A stretch of 64,000 bases of DNA from a virus. Positions within the stretch are counted from its first letter, which is position 1, and the number at the start of each line of letters is the position of its first letter. A model generated the notes under the pieces. It did not search any database and was not told where the DNA came from. It saw only the letters and a list, made by a program, of their open reading frames with translations. Made by a program: the position numbers and the translations under genes. Shown one piece after another: positions 23,471 through 34,500 of this stretch. The stretch is taken from positions 1-64,000 of the IMG/VR virus record IMGVR_UViG_3300020196_000021. One strand, written 5' to 3'.

Positions 23471-23852
23471 GGATTATATTTGATACTTCTTCTCTAATTG
23501 GGTTCGGTTGATTTGACCATTCTCTTACTCTATCAATAAATTCATACATATCATTTATTTTATCTTGATCACCAGAATTTAAAATATTATTTTGTTTCCA
23601 TAATGGATAAAATTTTGTAATTTGATCAAATGCAAATTGATTTATTTCATCTTGAGTATATTCATATGAAAAATTTTTTCTATAATTTTCCTCAGGTTCT
23701 TCTACATTTTCAATATTGCCTGATTGTATTGCTGCATGTTTGACAGAGAAAGAAGATACTAATTCAAAAGTATCTTTACCTCCCATCATATCAAATTGAG
23801 ATACTGTACCGTTAAATTCTACTACTTGGGTATCTAAATTAATTACTTTCAT
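23466..23852 (-). CDS. Unknown protein in the adhesin module, possible fibre-assembly factor
   Basis: This 128-aa soluble, acidic protein has beta strands in the first third (KVINLDTQVVEFNGTVSQFDMM) and helices after that (YEYTQDEINQFAFDQITKFYPLWKQNNIL and INDMYEFIDRVREW). The size and the placement after structural genes are like phage fibre-assembly proteins, but I see no diagnostic motif and do not assign that function. The next gene upstream is 10 bases away, so it belongs to the operon read from 25711. Confidence 0.5.
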   Translation of the reverse strand: MKVINLDTQVVEFNGTVSQFDMMGGKDTFELVSSFSVKHAAIQSGNIENVEEPEENYRKNFSYEYTQDEINQFAFDQITKFYPLWKQNNILNSGDQDKINDMYEFIDRVREWSNQPNPIREEVSNIIP

Positions 23853-23861
23853 TTCATTACC

Positions 23862-24557
23862 TCAAACTCTTCTATCTACGACACCATGATGATAAATTGC
23901 TAATTCATTTACATGAATTCTAACTGGTCCTAAATTTATAATTCTAATATATGCTACACCAATTCCCATACCAAAATCTGCACCTTTTGATAATTCTAGA
24001 TAATCATCATAGTTTGTGATTCCCCATGATTGACCCCTTATAGCATAATTTTGAAATCTTTGCTCATTATTCCAAACCCTAGGTTCAGAATAGTTTGGAG
24101 TTGGTGAACCAGTAGTTTGAAACTGGTGATAGGCACCAAAATAATTTTGCAAGATTGCAATTCTTGTTGTCGGTGGGTTTGAATATGGGTGCGGGGCATC
24201 GCCAACATGAATATTTGCGTAAAACGAAATCATATTTGCATTATTTTGAAAACTAGTTTCATATAGATCACCTTGATTTCCATTAGGCATATTGTCAGTT
24301 TCTCCAGAAGCTACTCTTGAGAACCAAGCTTGCTGTCCAGCACGAGTTAATGTAAAATCTGCATAAGAAGTTCCACTACCACCTGCAGTTCCTGGACTAT
24401 AATCACCAGAAGTGGTAAATCTCCAAGATCTACCTGGATCAGTAGAAAATCTTGGTTCTAAAGTAGTATATCCAGATGCTGGAGCAGATAATTGTAAAAA
24501 ACAATCTTCGACAGCAAATCCAAGTTGTTGTTTTCCTGTATAAGATCTAAGAGCCAT
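23862..24557 (-). CDS. Probable virion structural protein, unknown family
   Basis: This 231-aa beta-rich protein is dominated by Gly, Ser, Thr, Asn and aromatic residues. The N-terminal SYTGKQQLGFAVEDCFLQLSAP is followed by a Gly-rich loop (YSPGTAGGSGTSYADF), then WGITNYDDYLELSKGADFGMGIGVAYIRIINLGPVRIHVNELAIYHHG, which looks like a jelly-roll-type sandwich. It starts 3 bases from the upstream gene stop. Adhesin or decoration function is likely from composition and context only. Confidence 0.55.
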   Translation of the reverse strand: MALRSYTGKQQLGFAVEDCFLQLSAPASGYTTLEPRFSTDPGRSWRFTTSGDYSPGTAGGSGTSYADFTLTRAGQQAWFSRVASGETDNMPNGNQGDLYETSFQNNANMISFYANIHVGDAPHPYSNPPTTRIAILQNYFGAYHQFQTTGSPTPNYSEPRVWNNEQRFQNYAIRGQSWGITNYDDYLELSKGADFGMGIGVAYIRIINLGPVRIHVNELAIYHHGVVDRRV

Positions 24558-24559
24558 GT

Positions 24560-25711
24560 TTATTTAACTTCCTGTAATAACATTTTGTATTTTTTTCCAT
24601 TCCTATTATTTATCATGTAGATAGTATCTTCTCCTTCTTGAAGTGTCCAATCACCCCAAGTACCATCTACATTATTTTTTGATCCCTCATTTGACATGTG
24701 AAGGTCTGCAGTAAATATATTTCTCACCCTAAATGATGCAGATCCAATATCATATGCAGCATTTGCTTGAGGAATCATATGTCCTGAAGAATCCATTACC
24801 CATCTTTCTGTTGCTCTAGAGTTATTTGAATTGCCAGTTGCTCCAGTGTAAAATCTAATTACAGTGCCTTCAGTTAAATTCCATCCACCACCACCAATAT
24901 AAACATTATTTACTCCACCAGATCCCCATAATCCAAAACCAACCCAAGGAAGTGTAGATGGATTCTCTGCCATTGCTGTAATTGCTGCACCTCTAGAAGC
25001 AGTACTAGCAGAAGTTGTGTTAGTAATCATGAGAGCATTATAACTTCCTTGTGAAATAGAACTATTTAAATTTAAAGTTGCGGCGCATTGGTAGTAATTA
25101 ACTCCAGGATCTACGCCAATACCCACAGTACCATCACGACCACCACTTCCATTACCCCCACATATTACCATTTTACGAGATTCTGCATTTCCACTTCTGG
25201 TGTAAAATCCAAAATGAGGAGATCCAGAATTAGTATATTCTAATCTTATTGAACCAAGAGAAACTAATCCATCTGCTTGCTGCTTAAAAGTTATACCTCC
25301 ATAATTTCCATCACTGATTCCATGATTTGATCTAACCTCAATATCGTATCTGGTTATATTTTGAGTTCTTCCAATAATAACTGGTGCATCAGCAGAATCA
25401 ATATTTGTTAAAGTTTTTGATCCAGGACCTAAAACCGTTGTTCCAAAATAGGGATTTAGATATGTTAATCCTTGAGCAGTAAAATCTATTCCAGGAACAC
25501 CAGAAATATCATTAACTGAAAAAATAGATCCAGATGATAAATTATTATTAATTGAAAATAATTGTCCAGCAGATCCTTCAAAAGATAAGGTATTATCATC
25601 AAGAACTCTTAATCTTATTGGATTATTATTAAATCCTTTAAAATTAATTTCTGGTAAATTTGCCGTATCTTTGGCTGGTGTTATAAGAATGTCCTTATCG
25701 GAATTCGCCAT
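24560..25711 (-). CDS. Tail fibre-like structural protein
   Basis: This 383-aa protein begins with hydrophilic beta repeats (ITPAKDTANLPEINFKGF, LRVLDDNTLSFEGSAGQLFSI). It then has a Gly-rich, shufflon-like central region with GGNGSGGRDGTVGIGVDPG and TERWVMDSSGHMIPQ. The C-terminus (AAYDIGSASFRVRNIFTADLHMSN, then WGDWTLQEGEDTIYMINNRNGKKYKM) is a conserved module in many cyanophage and phage fibre proteins. No cleaved S74 chaperone signature is visible. It probably forms an accessory fibre or collar appendage. A late promoter motif lies 24 bases upstream. Confidence 0.7.
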   Translation of the reverse strand: MANSDKDILITPAKDTANLPEINFKGFNNNPIRLRVLDDNTLSFEGSAGQLFSINNNLSSGSIFSVNDISGVPGIDFTAQGLTYLNPYFGTTVLGPGSKTLTNIDSADAPVIIGRTQNITRYDIEVRSNHGISDGNYGGITFKQQADGLVSLGSIRLEYTNSGSPHFGFYTRSGNAESRKMVICGGNGSGGRDGTVGIGVDPGVNYYQCAATLNLNSSISQGSYNALMITNTTSASTASRGAAITAMAENPSTLPWVGFGLWGSGGVNNVYIGGGGWNLTEGTVIRFYTGATGNSNNSRATERWVMDSSGHMIPQANAAYDIGSASFRVRNIFTADLHMSNEGSKNNVDGTWGDWTLQEGEDTIYMINNRNGKKYKMLLQEVK

Positions 25712-25734
25712 TTTACTATATGCCCTTTACTGAA

Positions 25735-25742
25735 TATTTATG
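25735..25742 (-). promoter_or_regulatory. T4-type late promoter (CATAAATA)
   Basis: CATAAATA on the minus strand lies in the 41-base gap, 24 bases before ATG 25711. It has one mismatch from the T4 core. Confidence 0.55.
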
Positions 25743-25752
25743 TTTTAAAATG

Positions 25753-26601
25753 CTATTTACCAAACCTTACTTTTAAATTATTATAATTTTGATTAATTTC
25801 ACCAGCAGATAATTGTTTATGATAAGCCATAATTACTGCTATCGATCCATTATAAACACTGCCACCCGATCCGTTAGTTCCTGCACCATATCCAGATGAA
25901 TTGCAAGGACCCCATCTTGATCCTAAACTATATAACGGACCATTGACATCACCAACTAAAGTCACATTTTTATCTAGCACGTTATCAATATAAATTTTCA
26001 TATTAGTTCCAGATTTTGCCCACACAATATTATGCCATTGATTATCATTTATAGATCCGTTACTATCTAAGATTTGCCATGGGGCAGTATAGTACCAATA
26101 TCTTGCTTTTCCTGCTCCAATACCATATGATAAATTAACTGGACCTCCATTACAATGAGACCAAACACCTAAATCTCCACCACTTTGTGTTTTAATCCAA
26201 ATTGATACTGTTATATTTGATCCAGGATAAAATGGATCATAATTAGATGGATATTGATATGCACCTGTTGTTACGTGTGGTGCAGTTGCAGCAATTCCAT
26301 GCAAAATTCCAAAATCATTAGAACCATCAAATACAAAAGAACCTCCAGAATCTTCAGAAAAAGTTGGTGCTGCTGAAGCTACTTCTCCATAAGATCCAAA
26401 ACCATTTGCTTTCAATGAGAATTTTTTATTTTCAGAACTTCCACTTAAATCATTCCAAAATACTTCATTGTTAGTAGAATTATACGAGATAGATCTTCCA
26501 GTATCAAAATATAACTTTAATTGATCTATAACTAATCCACTAATGTTTATAACATTTAATTTATATTGTGTTTTATTATCTGGTCCTGCTGAACATCCCA
26601 T
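25753..26601 (-). CDS. LamG/concanavalin-like adhesin A
   Basis: This 282-aa protein has the layout of a LamG_3-type jelly roll: LYFDTGRSISYNSTNNEVFWNDLSG, FVFDGSNDFGILHGIA, SNITVSIWIKTQSGG, DNQWHNIVWAKSGTNMKIYIDN and a closing GSIAVIMAYHKQLSAGEINQNYNNLKVRF. This fold binds sugars or other surface ligands in many adhesins. The upstream gene is a shorter paralogue with the same C-terminal ending, and the two overlap by one base (TAATG). The adhesin function is inferred from the fold and the fibre context. Confidence 0.75.
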   Translation of the reverse strand: MGCSAGPDNKTQYKLNVINISGLVIDQLKLYFDTGRSISYNSTNNEVFWNDLSGSSENKKFSLKANGFGSYGEVASAAPTFSEDSGGSFVFDGSNDFGILHGIAATAPHVTTGAYQYPSNYDPFYPGSNITVSIWIKTQSGGDLGVWSHCNGGPVNLSYGIGAGKARYWYYTAPWQILDSNGSINDNQWHNIVWAKSGTNMKIYIDNVLDKNVTLVGDVNGPLYSLGSRWGPCNSSGYGAGTNGSGGSVYNGSIAVIMAYHKQLSAGEINQNYNNLKVRFGK

Positions 26602-27302
26602 TAGTATCCAAACCTTCCTTTGAGTGCTGTAAAGTTATTTGATATTTCTGTTTCAGTAAGAGCTCTTGAATGTGCGGTAAAAATAGCGAGTTTTCCAGTA
26701 TATATTCCACAACAAGGACTTCTTACTATTCCTGGTGTAGCATTTGAAAATGTTGTTTGTGATGCTGGAATAGAAGCAGAATTTTGAAAAACTCCATTTA
26801 GATAAAGTAAAACTGAAGCAGTTGATCTTCTATAAACAGCAACAACGTTATACCATAAACTAGAAGAAAGAGGAGACAAAAAGGGTATTCCTCCTTCTGT
26901 ATAAGTTGGACCAATCAAAAAATATATTCCATTCAATCCGACGCCAAATCTATATCCATCAGCACTCCCAGCATTTGAAAATAATCCAACTTGACCGCTA
27001 GCACTATTTGGATTTTTTATCCAACAAGATAAAGTAAAGTTGCCAGTTTGTGGGATCATATTTGAAGCAAATGTAAATCCTAATGTAGATCCCCACGATG
27101 CAGGACCAGTTGCTGAGGCAAAATTAAAACATTGTGCAACATCGGTAACAAATGGAACTGCTCCAAACATAGTTGCATTATATCTCAATCCACTTAAATC
27201 ATTCCACGTAGTTCCAGTTCCTGGATAACTGTTATAATTTCCAGCATCTAAATATAAAACTAAATTTTGAGTTAATACAGATGGTGAATGGAATAAACCC
27301 AT
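26601..27302 (-). CDS. LamG/concanavalin-like adhesin B
   Basis: This 233-aa paralogue of the next gene downstream (25753-26601) has LVLYLDAGNYNSYPGTGTTWNDLSG, FNFASATGPASW, GNFTLSCWIKNPNS, SLWYNVVAVYRRSTASVLLYLNGVF and the shared ending GKLAIFTAHSRALTETEISNNFTALKGRFGY. It is therefore a second LamG-type jelly-roll. The tandem arrangement suggests duplication and divergence of a host-binding module. It ends with the TAATG overlap that starts the paralogue. Confidence 0.75.
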   Translation of the reverse strand: MGLFHSPSVLTQNLVLYLDAGNYNSYPGTGTTWNDLSGLRYNATMFGAVPFVTDVAQCFNFASATGPASWGSTLGFTFASNMIPQTGNFTLSCWIKNPNSASGQVGLFSNAGSADGYRFGVGLNGIYFLIGPTYTEGGIPFLSPLSSSLWYNVVAVYRRSTASVLLYLNGVFQNSASIPASQTTFSNATPGIVRSPCCGIYTGKLAIFTAHSRALTETEISNNFTALKGRFGY

Positions 27303-27313
27303 AATACTTTACT

Positions 27314-28279
27314 TTAAAAAATATAATCTTTTGTTATTGGATTTTCCAAAAAAATCATTCTATCAAATAATGCTTCAGGATATGGATATGTTCCTCCATC
27401 ATTTGGTAAAGCATAATTATACAAAATCATTGCTCTAATATACTTAGTTCCGTATCTAAATGGAGTACTACTATTTCTATTTTCCCCAGTAAATGTTGTG
27501 CTTAAAGTTGTCCATGGAGAAGTTGGATACGAATTATATCCAAAAGCATAACTGTAAGTTCCTCCAGCAACTCCCCTTGCTACAGGAGTTCCAACTGGAA
27601 AAGAGTATCCATAATTAGGAAAGGTAGTAGCGTCTTCTTGATATTGTCTATTTCCCCCCACATAAACACTATAATTTGGTCTCGCTAATTTCAATCTCCA
27701 TTCACTTCCACTTATTTGAGTAATTTCACTAAAAATTAATTCTCCATTTCCACCTTCATCATAAAATCCTATTCTTGTATATTTCCATGGAGCACTATAT
27801 TTTGGATGACTTGGTGGATATAATATTACGTTTTTAAAATATGTTGCTTGTTCCGCACTACCCCATCCACTATTAGAAGCAATATACACATATTGATCTC
27901 CCACATTTAATTGCCTAGTTAATGTAGTATTTCCAACATCTCCACAATTTCTTAAGTCAATAAAATTTAAATTTTCATCCCATGTTGTAAAACCAATATA
28001 TGATTGCATCAATCTTCCAACAGAACTTGGATTTAAAGTTCTTGTTCTATATGAAAGAGTATATCTTTTTGTAGTATCTACTGGTATCCATTCATTATTC
28101 CAACCAGCAGATTGCCAAGTAGAATAGCATCTTAATGAATATTTACTACCAACAATATCATCATTAGAATCTAAAGAATAAATATCACTTGCTCCTTCAG
28201 ACCATCCAGATTTACTTCCCAATTCAAAATTATAATTAGAAAAGGATCCAATATTAGTTTTTCCGTAAGCAGTAGACAT
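27314..28279 (-). CDS. Virion protein with jelly-roll, carbohydrate-binding-like N-terminus
   Basis: This 321-aa protein opens with NIGSFSNYNFELGSKSGWSEG, the start pattern of CBM_4_9-like beta sandwiches (Asn-x-Phe-Glu and a Trp). It continues with SLRCYSTWQSAGWNNEWIPVDTTKRYTLSYRTRT. A second part has YTRIGFYDEGGNGELIFSEITQ and SEWRLKLARPNYSVYVGGN, and the C-terminus is KYIRAMILYNYALPND with MIFLENPITKDYIF. It is probably a host-surface-binding accessory fibre. The start overlaps the preceding stop by one base. The family assignment is tentative. Confidence 0.6.
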   Translation of the reverse strand: MSTAYGKTNIGSFSNYNFELGSKSGWSEGASDIYSLDSNDDIVGSKYSLRCYSTWQSAGWNNEWIPVDTTKRYTLSYRTRTLNPSSVGRLMQSYIGFTTWDENLNFIDLRNCGDVGNTTLTRQLNVGDQYVYIASNSGWGSAEQATYFKNVILYPPSHPKYSAPWKYTRIGFYDEGGNGELIFSEITQISGSEWRLKLARPNYSVYVGGNRQYQEDATTFPNYGYSFPVGTPVARGVAGGTYSYAFGYNSYPTSPWTTLSTTFTGENRNSSTPFRYGTKYIRAMILYNYALPNDGGTYPYPEALFDRMIFLENPITKDYIF

Positions 28280-28572
28280 TACAGTACCTTATTATAAAAT
28301 TCTATGTGGTCGTAAAATTCTTTAATGTTATTTTCTAATAATTGATCATATATTGACCAATTTGGAGATGAAAGAAATCCAACTAGTTCTTCTTTTTCAT
28401 ACTCTTTACTTTTATTTTCTAGATTGTTAATACATTCTGGCATATCACCTTCGTAAGATACTACATATCTAATATTTAAAAAATCATGTATACACTCTTG
28501 TTTTGAATTTTGATCCAAATTTGTAAAATTTAATTCTACAGTTGGATCATTGATGATTACATATTTTTTCAT
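28279..28572 (-). CDS. Small protein of unknown function downstream of the giant fibre
   Basis: This 97-aa acidic helical protein (INDPTVELNFTNLDQNSKQE, then YEGDMPECINNLENKSKEYEKEELVGFL, SIYDQLLENNIKEFYDHIEFYN) starts 1 base after the stop of the 3175-aa fibre. Small helical genes right after fibres often encode assembly chaperones. That role is only a guess, since no motif supports it. No family is recognised. Confidence 0.5.
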   Translation of the reverse strand: MKKYVIINDPTVELNFTNLDQNSKQECIHDFLNIRYVVSYEGDMPECINNLENKSKEYEKEELVGFLSSPNWSIYDQLLENNIKEFYDHIEFYNKVL

Positions 28573-28573
28573 G

Positions 28574-31500
28574 TTACTGTTCCTCAGATACTAATTCAAC
28601 TTCAACTTCTAACTTTTCAATATCCTTACGTGTGGCTTGTACGAAATAGAACGCTTGCCCACCACCTATGTATATCTTATTATTTTCAATTTTTTCAACC
28701 CATGAATTGTGATTACCAATAGAAGTAAGTTGAACAGTAATTGTATCTTCATCTACAAGAGCAATCCAGTAATCTGGAAGTTCAATTACATCAGTTGCTT
28801 TGCCACGAACATAAACTCCATGCTCTGGTCCTTCTAACGAACCATAAACAAGATCATAGTTTTCTTTAGTTGGGTGTGGAATGCGGAATGACTTAGAAGT
28901 AGCAGCAAATGAACCATTAACTTGTAACTTATAAGTGGTATTAGTATTAGTTCCAATACCTATTTGTAAGTTATTATTGATATATAATGCTTGAGTTGCA
29001 GCAGTAAAGGAATTTGAACTACCTCTTCCAATTGTAAAGTAATCACTAAAGGAACTCCAAATTGTATACCAAGATGAATATGATGTATTTCCTTGAACTA
29101 ATCCAGTATGACTTGCACCAGTTGAGTTTAAGTTGCTTCCCTGCCACATGGTAGCAGCACCATTTGCTCCATGATATGTCATACCAATTTCATTAATTGT
29201 GGTAGTATTACCAGCATAAATCATTTGGATTCTAGATCCATCATGACCTCTATTAATTGTTAATGGAGCACCATTTGGTTGAGTAGTCGTTACAAATAAT
29301 CCACCACCAATTGAATTATTTCTAAAATAACCTTGAGTTGCTGAACTATCCGTATTGAAATATATTGGACTATTATCATTCTGAGCAAATACAGCACCAC
29401 CTGGACTAGAAGTAATATTTAATCTATTACCTATTCCAGTAGATTCGCTAATTCCAAGATCTGATTTGATACGTAAAGGACCCGTTAAAGTACCACCAGA
29501 CAGTGCAAGGTTACCACTTGCAGTACCAGTTAAGTTTGCAGTAATATTATTTGCAGCAAAATTACCAGAAGAATCACGTTGAACTGCTTTGCTATTCGCA
29601 TTAGTATCATAAATTGCACCAGTAAATCCAGAACTGAATGTAATGTTTCCAGCGTGCCATACGTTGTTGCCATTGACTTGAAGTGCAGTGGCAGTACAAT
29701 TTAATGTACCAGTTCCAAGTGTAGATGAACCACCAGAAGCAATTAATCTTACGTCAAAATCGACATTATTGCCAGAGGTATTAAAATCAATATATGCAGA
29801 TGTACTTTCAACAATATTACCAAGTTCTAAGAATGCATTTCCACCTCCATCAGATCCAAGACGTGCCTTACGTCTTGCATAAGTTTCTACTGATGTAATT
29901 CCAAAATCAGTAACTGGATAGTATTCTGCTGGGGCAGTTGCAGTACCAATCTTTTTAATTGTTGTATTTAAGTTACCAGAAATTAATTCAACGGTAAGAA
30001 TTGTCCATGGATTTTCAACCTTTCTTTCATATTCAAATATTGCAGTTCCACCAGTTGCAGTTACTTGACCTGAAATATGAGTTGGGGGTACTGTACCTCC
30101 AGTATAACTACCAGTATTTGCATTAGCAACTCTGTAAATATTATGACCATAAAGAATTCTATCATTTCTATTCAAGTTAGTTAAACCAGAAACCCACTCA
30201 GTATTTTTTTCAACATACTGTTCGCCAGTTAAGTAATTTGCAGGATCTAAATTAATTTTCCTTGCGAGTACTCTAACTGTACCTTCGTTGACATTATTTG
30301 CGGTATACAGATTTAACTGTATACCTGCTGTTCCTGCTTGAGTATCTAATGAATTTATTAATTCTTGAGTTAAGTTATAACCTTCAATGTACACATCATA
30401 ATGACCACCATTATTTGTTTGGAACGCTGGACTTGGAACTACAATTCTAAGTTCCTTATTGATTGAATGTTCGTCTAATTGTAATGGGAGTTTAGTATTA
30501 GATATTGTATTTTCATTGATGTTCAGCGCATTTAAATACCAACGCTTATTCTTGTATTGCAGAAGATCTGCATCTAATCCAGAACCAATACCATCATTTC
30601 CATCATGCCATAATTTTCTCCAAGATGACCAAGTGTTACCTGGAGCAGATCCACTTCCCAAGAATGCAAGAGTTGCAGTTATAACTGCAGGCGTAGTTAT
30701 TTGCCTTGTATTTTGAGTACCAAACTGTTCAAATGGTAAGAAAGCTTGGAAAGTTCCAGTAGCAGTTCCAGTTCTATTGTATCCCCATCCACCATCTTTG
30801 AGGGTTACTGTTGTAATAGTACCACCAGAAACTATAATGTCTGCGGTTAATCCAGAACCTTCTCCACCACCAAGAAGAACGTTTGTATACGTGCCATTTT
30901 TATAACCAGCACCACCAGAAGTAATAGTAAGAGATGATACGTGGTTTGGTCCATTACTTCTAACCCAAATATTTGTATTATCAGTTTGACCTATTTGAGC
31001 AAGTGCTCCACTAGAAAAATCAGTAGAAGAACCTGATCTTCTGAAAGTCATAACACCATGATATAAACCACCATCTGCTAAGAATTGATTTGTATCATAA
31101 CCTTGAGTATTGCTCTTCCAATTAAAGATTACACCTTCTCCAAAGTTTGAAGGTGCAAAGATAGAAGTCCTAGTATCTACAGATTTTAATATTGTTGATG
31201 TTGCAGCATTTTGCTCAATTGAAATATTGTATGTACCAGATAATCTATCTTTTGGCAATACGCCAGAAGATATATTTGCAGCGTTTGTAAAGAAGGAAGA
31301 ATCCCTTGTATCAAGAGTATCTGCATCTAATCCAGAACCTTGACCAGTTTTTAAAGTTGCTCCTCCATTTGCACTGAAATCAAATTGACTCTTAAGAAAT
31401 CTAACTACACCAAGATTACCAAATGGTTCTGCTGCAACAGTTATGCCATCAACTCTATTAATATCAATAACACCATCATTAAATATTTTTGGTGTTGTTG

Positions 31501-34500
31501 CAAGAATTGCTCTTAATGATGCCGCAGAAGAACCATTTGGAGTGCCAATAATAGATGGAATAGGATTAATTGCAAAATCACCAGTAAATCCAACTCCACC
31601 ATCGGTGATACCAATTGTTCTAACTACACCATTAGCGATTATGCAAGTTGCTGTAGCATCAACTCCACCACCACCTTCAAATGTAACTATTGGAGTAAAA
31701 CCAAGTCCAGAACCACCATCAAGTATTCTAATAGAAGTTACAACACCATTAGAAACAATTGCTATCGCCTTAATGCTATTAATTGGTTGTGGAATTGCTT
31801 GATTGTCTTTAAAAATAATAGTTGGAGCGGTTGTATAACCAGTACCACCATTAGTTACAGTTACAGATCTTACTGTTCCATCGCTGATGAAAATAGTTCC
31901 TTTAAGACCTTCAGATCCAGTATTCCCACCAAGTAGTAAAGTATCAGTATAAGTTCCTACTGTGTAACCTGTACCACCATTTAATATTTGAATCTGTTTA
32001 ATATATGAACTTGTTGTATTGTTGGAACCAATTACAATTGGGGAACCATCAGAAATACGAAGAGATGATACTGTAGGAGCAAATCTAGAATCTCCTCTAA
32101 GATAAGTTAATGAGTTAGAAGGATAATTTGCACTAATTGTTGCTAACCTTGCTGGGTTAATAACACCACTTGTAATAAATGAGGCATCAATCGTTGATGA
32201 TGTTAACTGAACCCAGTTGTTGGCATTAGAACCTGATGTATTAATTGCATCAGTCAATGATATTGTAATAGGAGTTGCAGAAAAATCATTAATAGTATCT
32301 ACAACTGCTGTTTTAATATTATTGAGAATATTAATTCCCAATCTTGATCTAACAACACTGGTTAATACTGCTCCATTACCAGTAGCACTACTAATTGTTA
32401 TTGTTCCTGCAGCAGTTGATGGTGCAGTATAATATTTACTACCTCTTGTAATTAAAGTTACTCCAGTAATTTGACCAGAAGTTACAGTAAGAGTAGCTGT
32501 TGCAGCGACTCCGCCAGGAGGAGCACTAAATGTAACAGTATCATTTGAAGTGTATCCAGAACCACCATTATTAATAATAACTTGCCTTACTTGTCCGATA
32601 GTAAATGATGTAACTTGACCTTGACCACCACCAGGAGAAGCTAAAGTTATATTTCCAGTACTAAATGTATGAGATGGATTTGGTACAAACTGAAGTACTT
32701 GACTTTGCAAATCATTATTAAGAATATATGAAATTGTAGTATCTTGTTGAATTGCAATGTCTCCAGCAAGAGGTCCTTCTAATGCAAGACGTGCTGCTGT
32801 ATCTGCAACAGTAAAAATATTAAATGGTCTTAGTGCTGGAAGTTGATCAATATTAATACGACCAGATCCATCTAACTGAACAAGAGCATTTGGTGTTGGA
32901 ACAGTTGAGTATGTTCTACCAATATAGATGCCCAACTGGTTTGAGATGTAATCCTTAACTGCTTTTTGAGTTGGAAGTAATTCATCTTTTGATCCTGGTC
33001 CACCAAGCTCAATAGCACCCAATGTATTATCTGCAGAAAATCCAGTAATAACTACATTATTCCCTTTAATCTTTAAGAATTCAACTTCAGAAATTGTAAC
33101 TGTACCACCGAAGGTAATATTACCAGTTCTGTTTTCTACCTTAGCAAAATATCCAATCTTAAAGTCACCTAGTTCATCAGTACCTGAGGCATACACGCGA
33201 CCATTGTTCTGTGATACTTGTTCAAAATCTCCAGTGTTATCAGAACCTCTCTTACCCCCATTTTGTGGAAGAGCATTATAATTATTACCAGATCCAGAAA
33301 ATTCCCAAGTATGAGAAGAAGAGTTACAAATTGAAGGTCTTAGTAAGTCAATTGGATGATTTATTAATTTAGCTTTGCTGGTTGATGAGATAGTAAACCA
33401 ACCAGGGTTCCTAGTCGTCGTTACTCCACCTCCAGTAGGAATTGGACTTGATATTGAAGGATTATCTAAAATTGCTTTAAGTAATGTATTTAATGTTTCA
33501 ATAGCATTTTGCACATTAGTACAATCTGCAGTACTATACGGACCAGATGAAGAAGTTACATCGTGAATAACTGTGTTATCTACATATGGAATTTCATCTG
33601 TCCAAGATGCTACATGATATCCATTAGTTGTTTGTTGTGAGGTTGGAATTGTGCCTTTTCTCAATAATAAGTTATTGATTGCTTTTTTTGCAAGTGTTCT
33701 TGCCTGATCAAGAACTTCCTTAGTTGCTGCTACATATCCAGAAATATGTTGAATTGCATTACTACTAATATAAAGTTTACCAGCATCCCAAGTTGCATCA
33801 TTAGCATCATTCTTAATATCCTTTGCCCATGCCTTTACAATTTCTTCTACATCACGAATGCACTTATTTCTATTTTGATCATAAGCGTTTGTAGAAGTTA
33901 CTGCTGCTAAGAAATATGCTTCTTCTGCAATATAACGAGCATTCTTTTCAAGGAGAACTGCAGCATCGGTAAATCTGTTGTAGTTGCCACGTACAACCAT
34001 TGATGAGTTTGCTTGTACAATTGCAGTAACTGGAGCAACTGGAGTTGCACTAATCGTATCATTAATAAAGAATAATGGATTTTGACCTGACTGTATCTCT
34101 AATTCAAACCCACCTGGCTTAATAATATAGTGCTCAAGTGGAGCAGTTCCTAATTGTTCAATTTGGAATTTAGGAGTTCCAATATCTGTAAAGGTAATAT
34201 TTTTAATAATACCTTTATCAAATTCGTATGCTTCTTCTCTTATACCAGATGCTCTTAATGAAAAAGTACCAAAATTAGATGCTGAGTTTGTCAGTGATGC
34301 ATATCCACCAGATTCAACAATTGCCCCATCTTGAGTGAAGATACAGAAGACAGAAACCAACTGCGTGTAACCATCGTTAAAGACCCTGTAACCCACTCCA
34401 CCGAAGGAGATGATGGTGAATGCTGCAGCAACCATTGACTTGCCTTGTGGGGGCAAATTGGGTCTTCTGACGTTAGGTGTAGCAACTTTACTACCATCAA

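Noticed and set aside
28574-28930. Self-cleaving S74 chaperone at the end of the giant fibre
   Set aside because: The terminal residues are a different conserved module, and no Ser/Lys catalytic pattern of the S74 domain was seen.
31443-31802. Plus-strand open frame of 119 aa across the giant fibre
   Set aside because: It is the antisense reading of repeated Gly/Thr/Val codons in the fibre and lacks any start signal.
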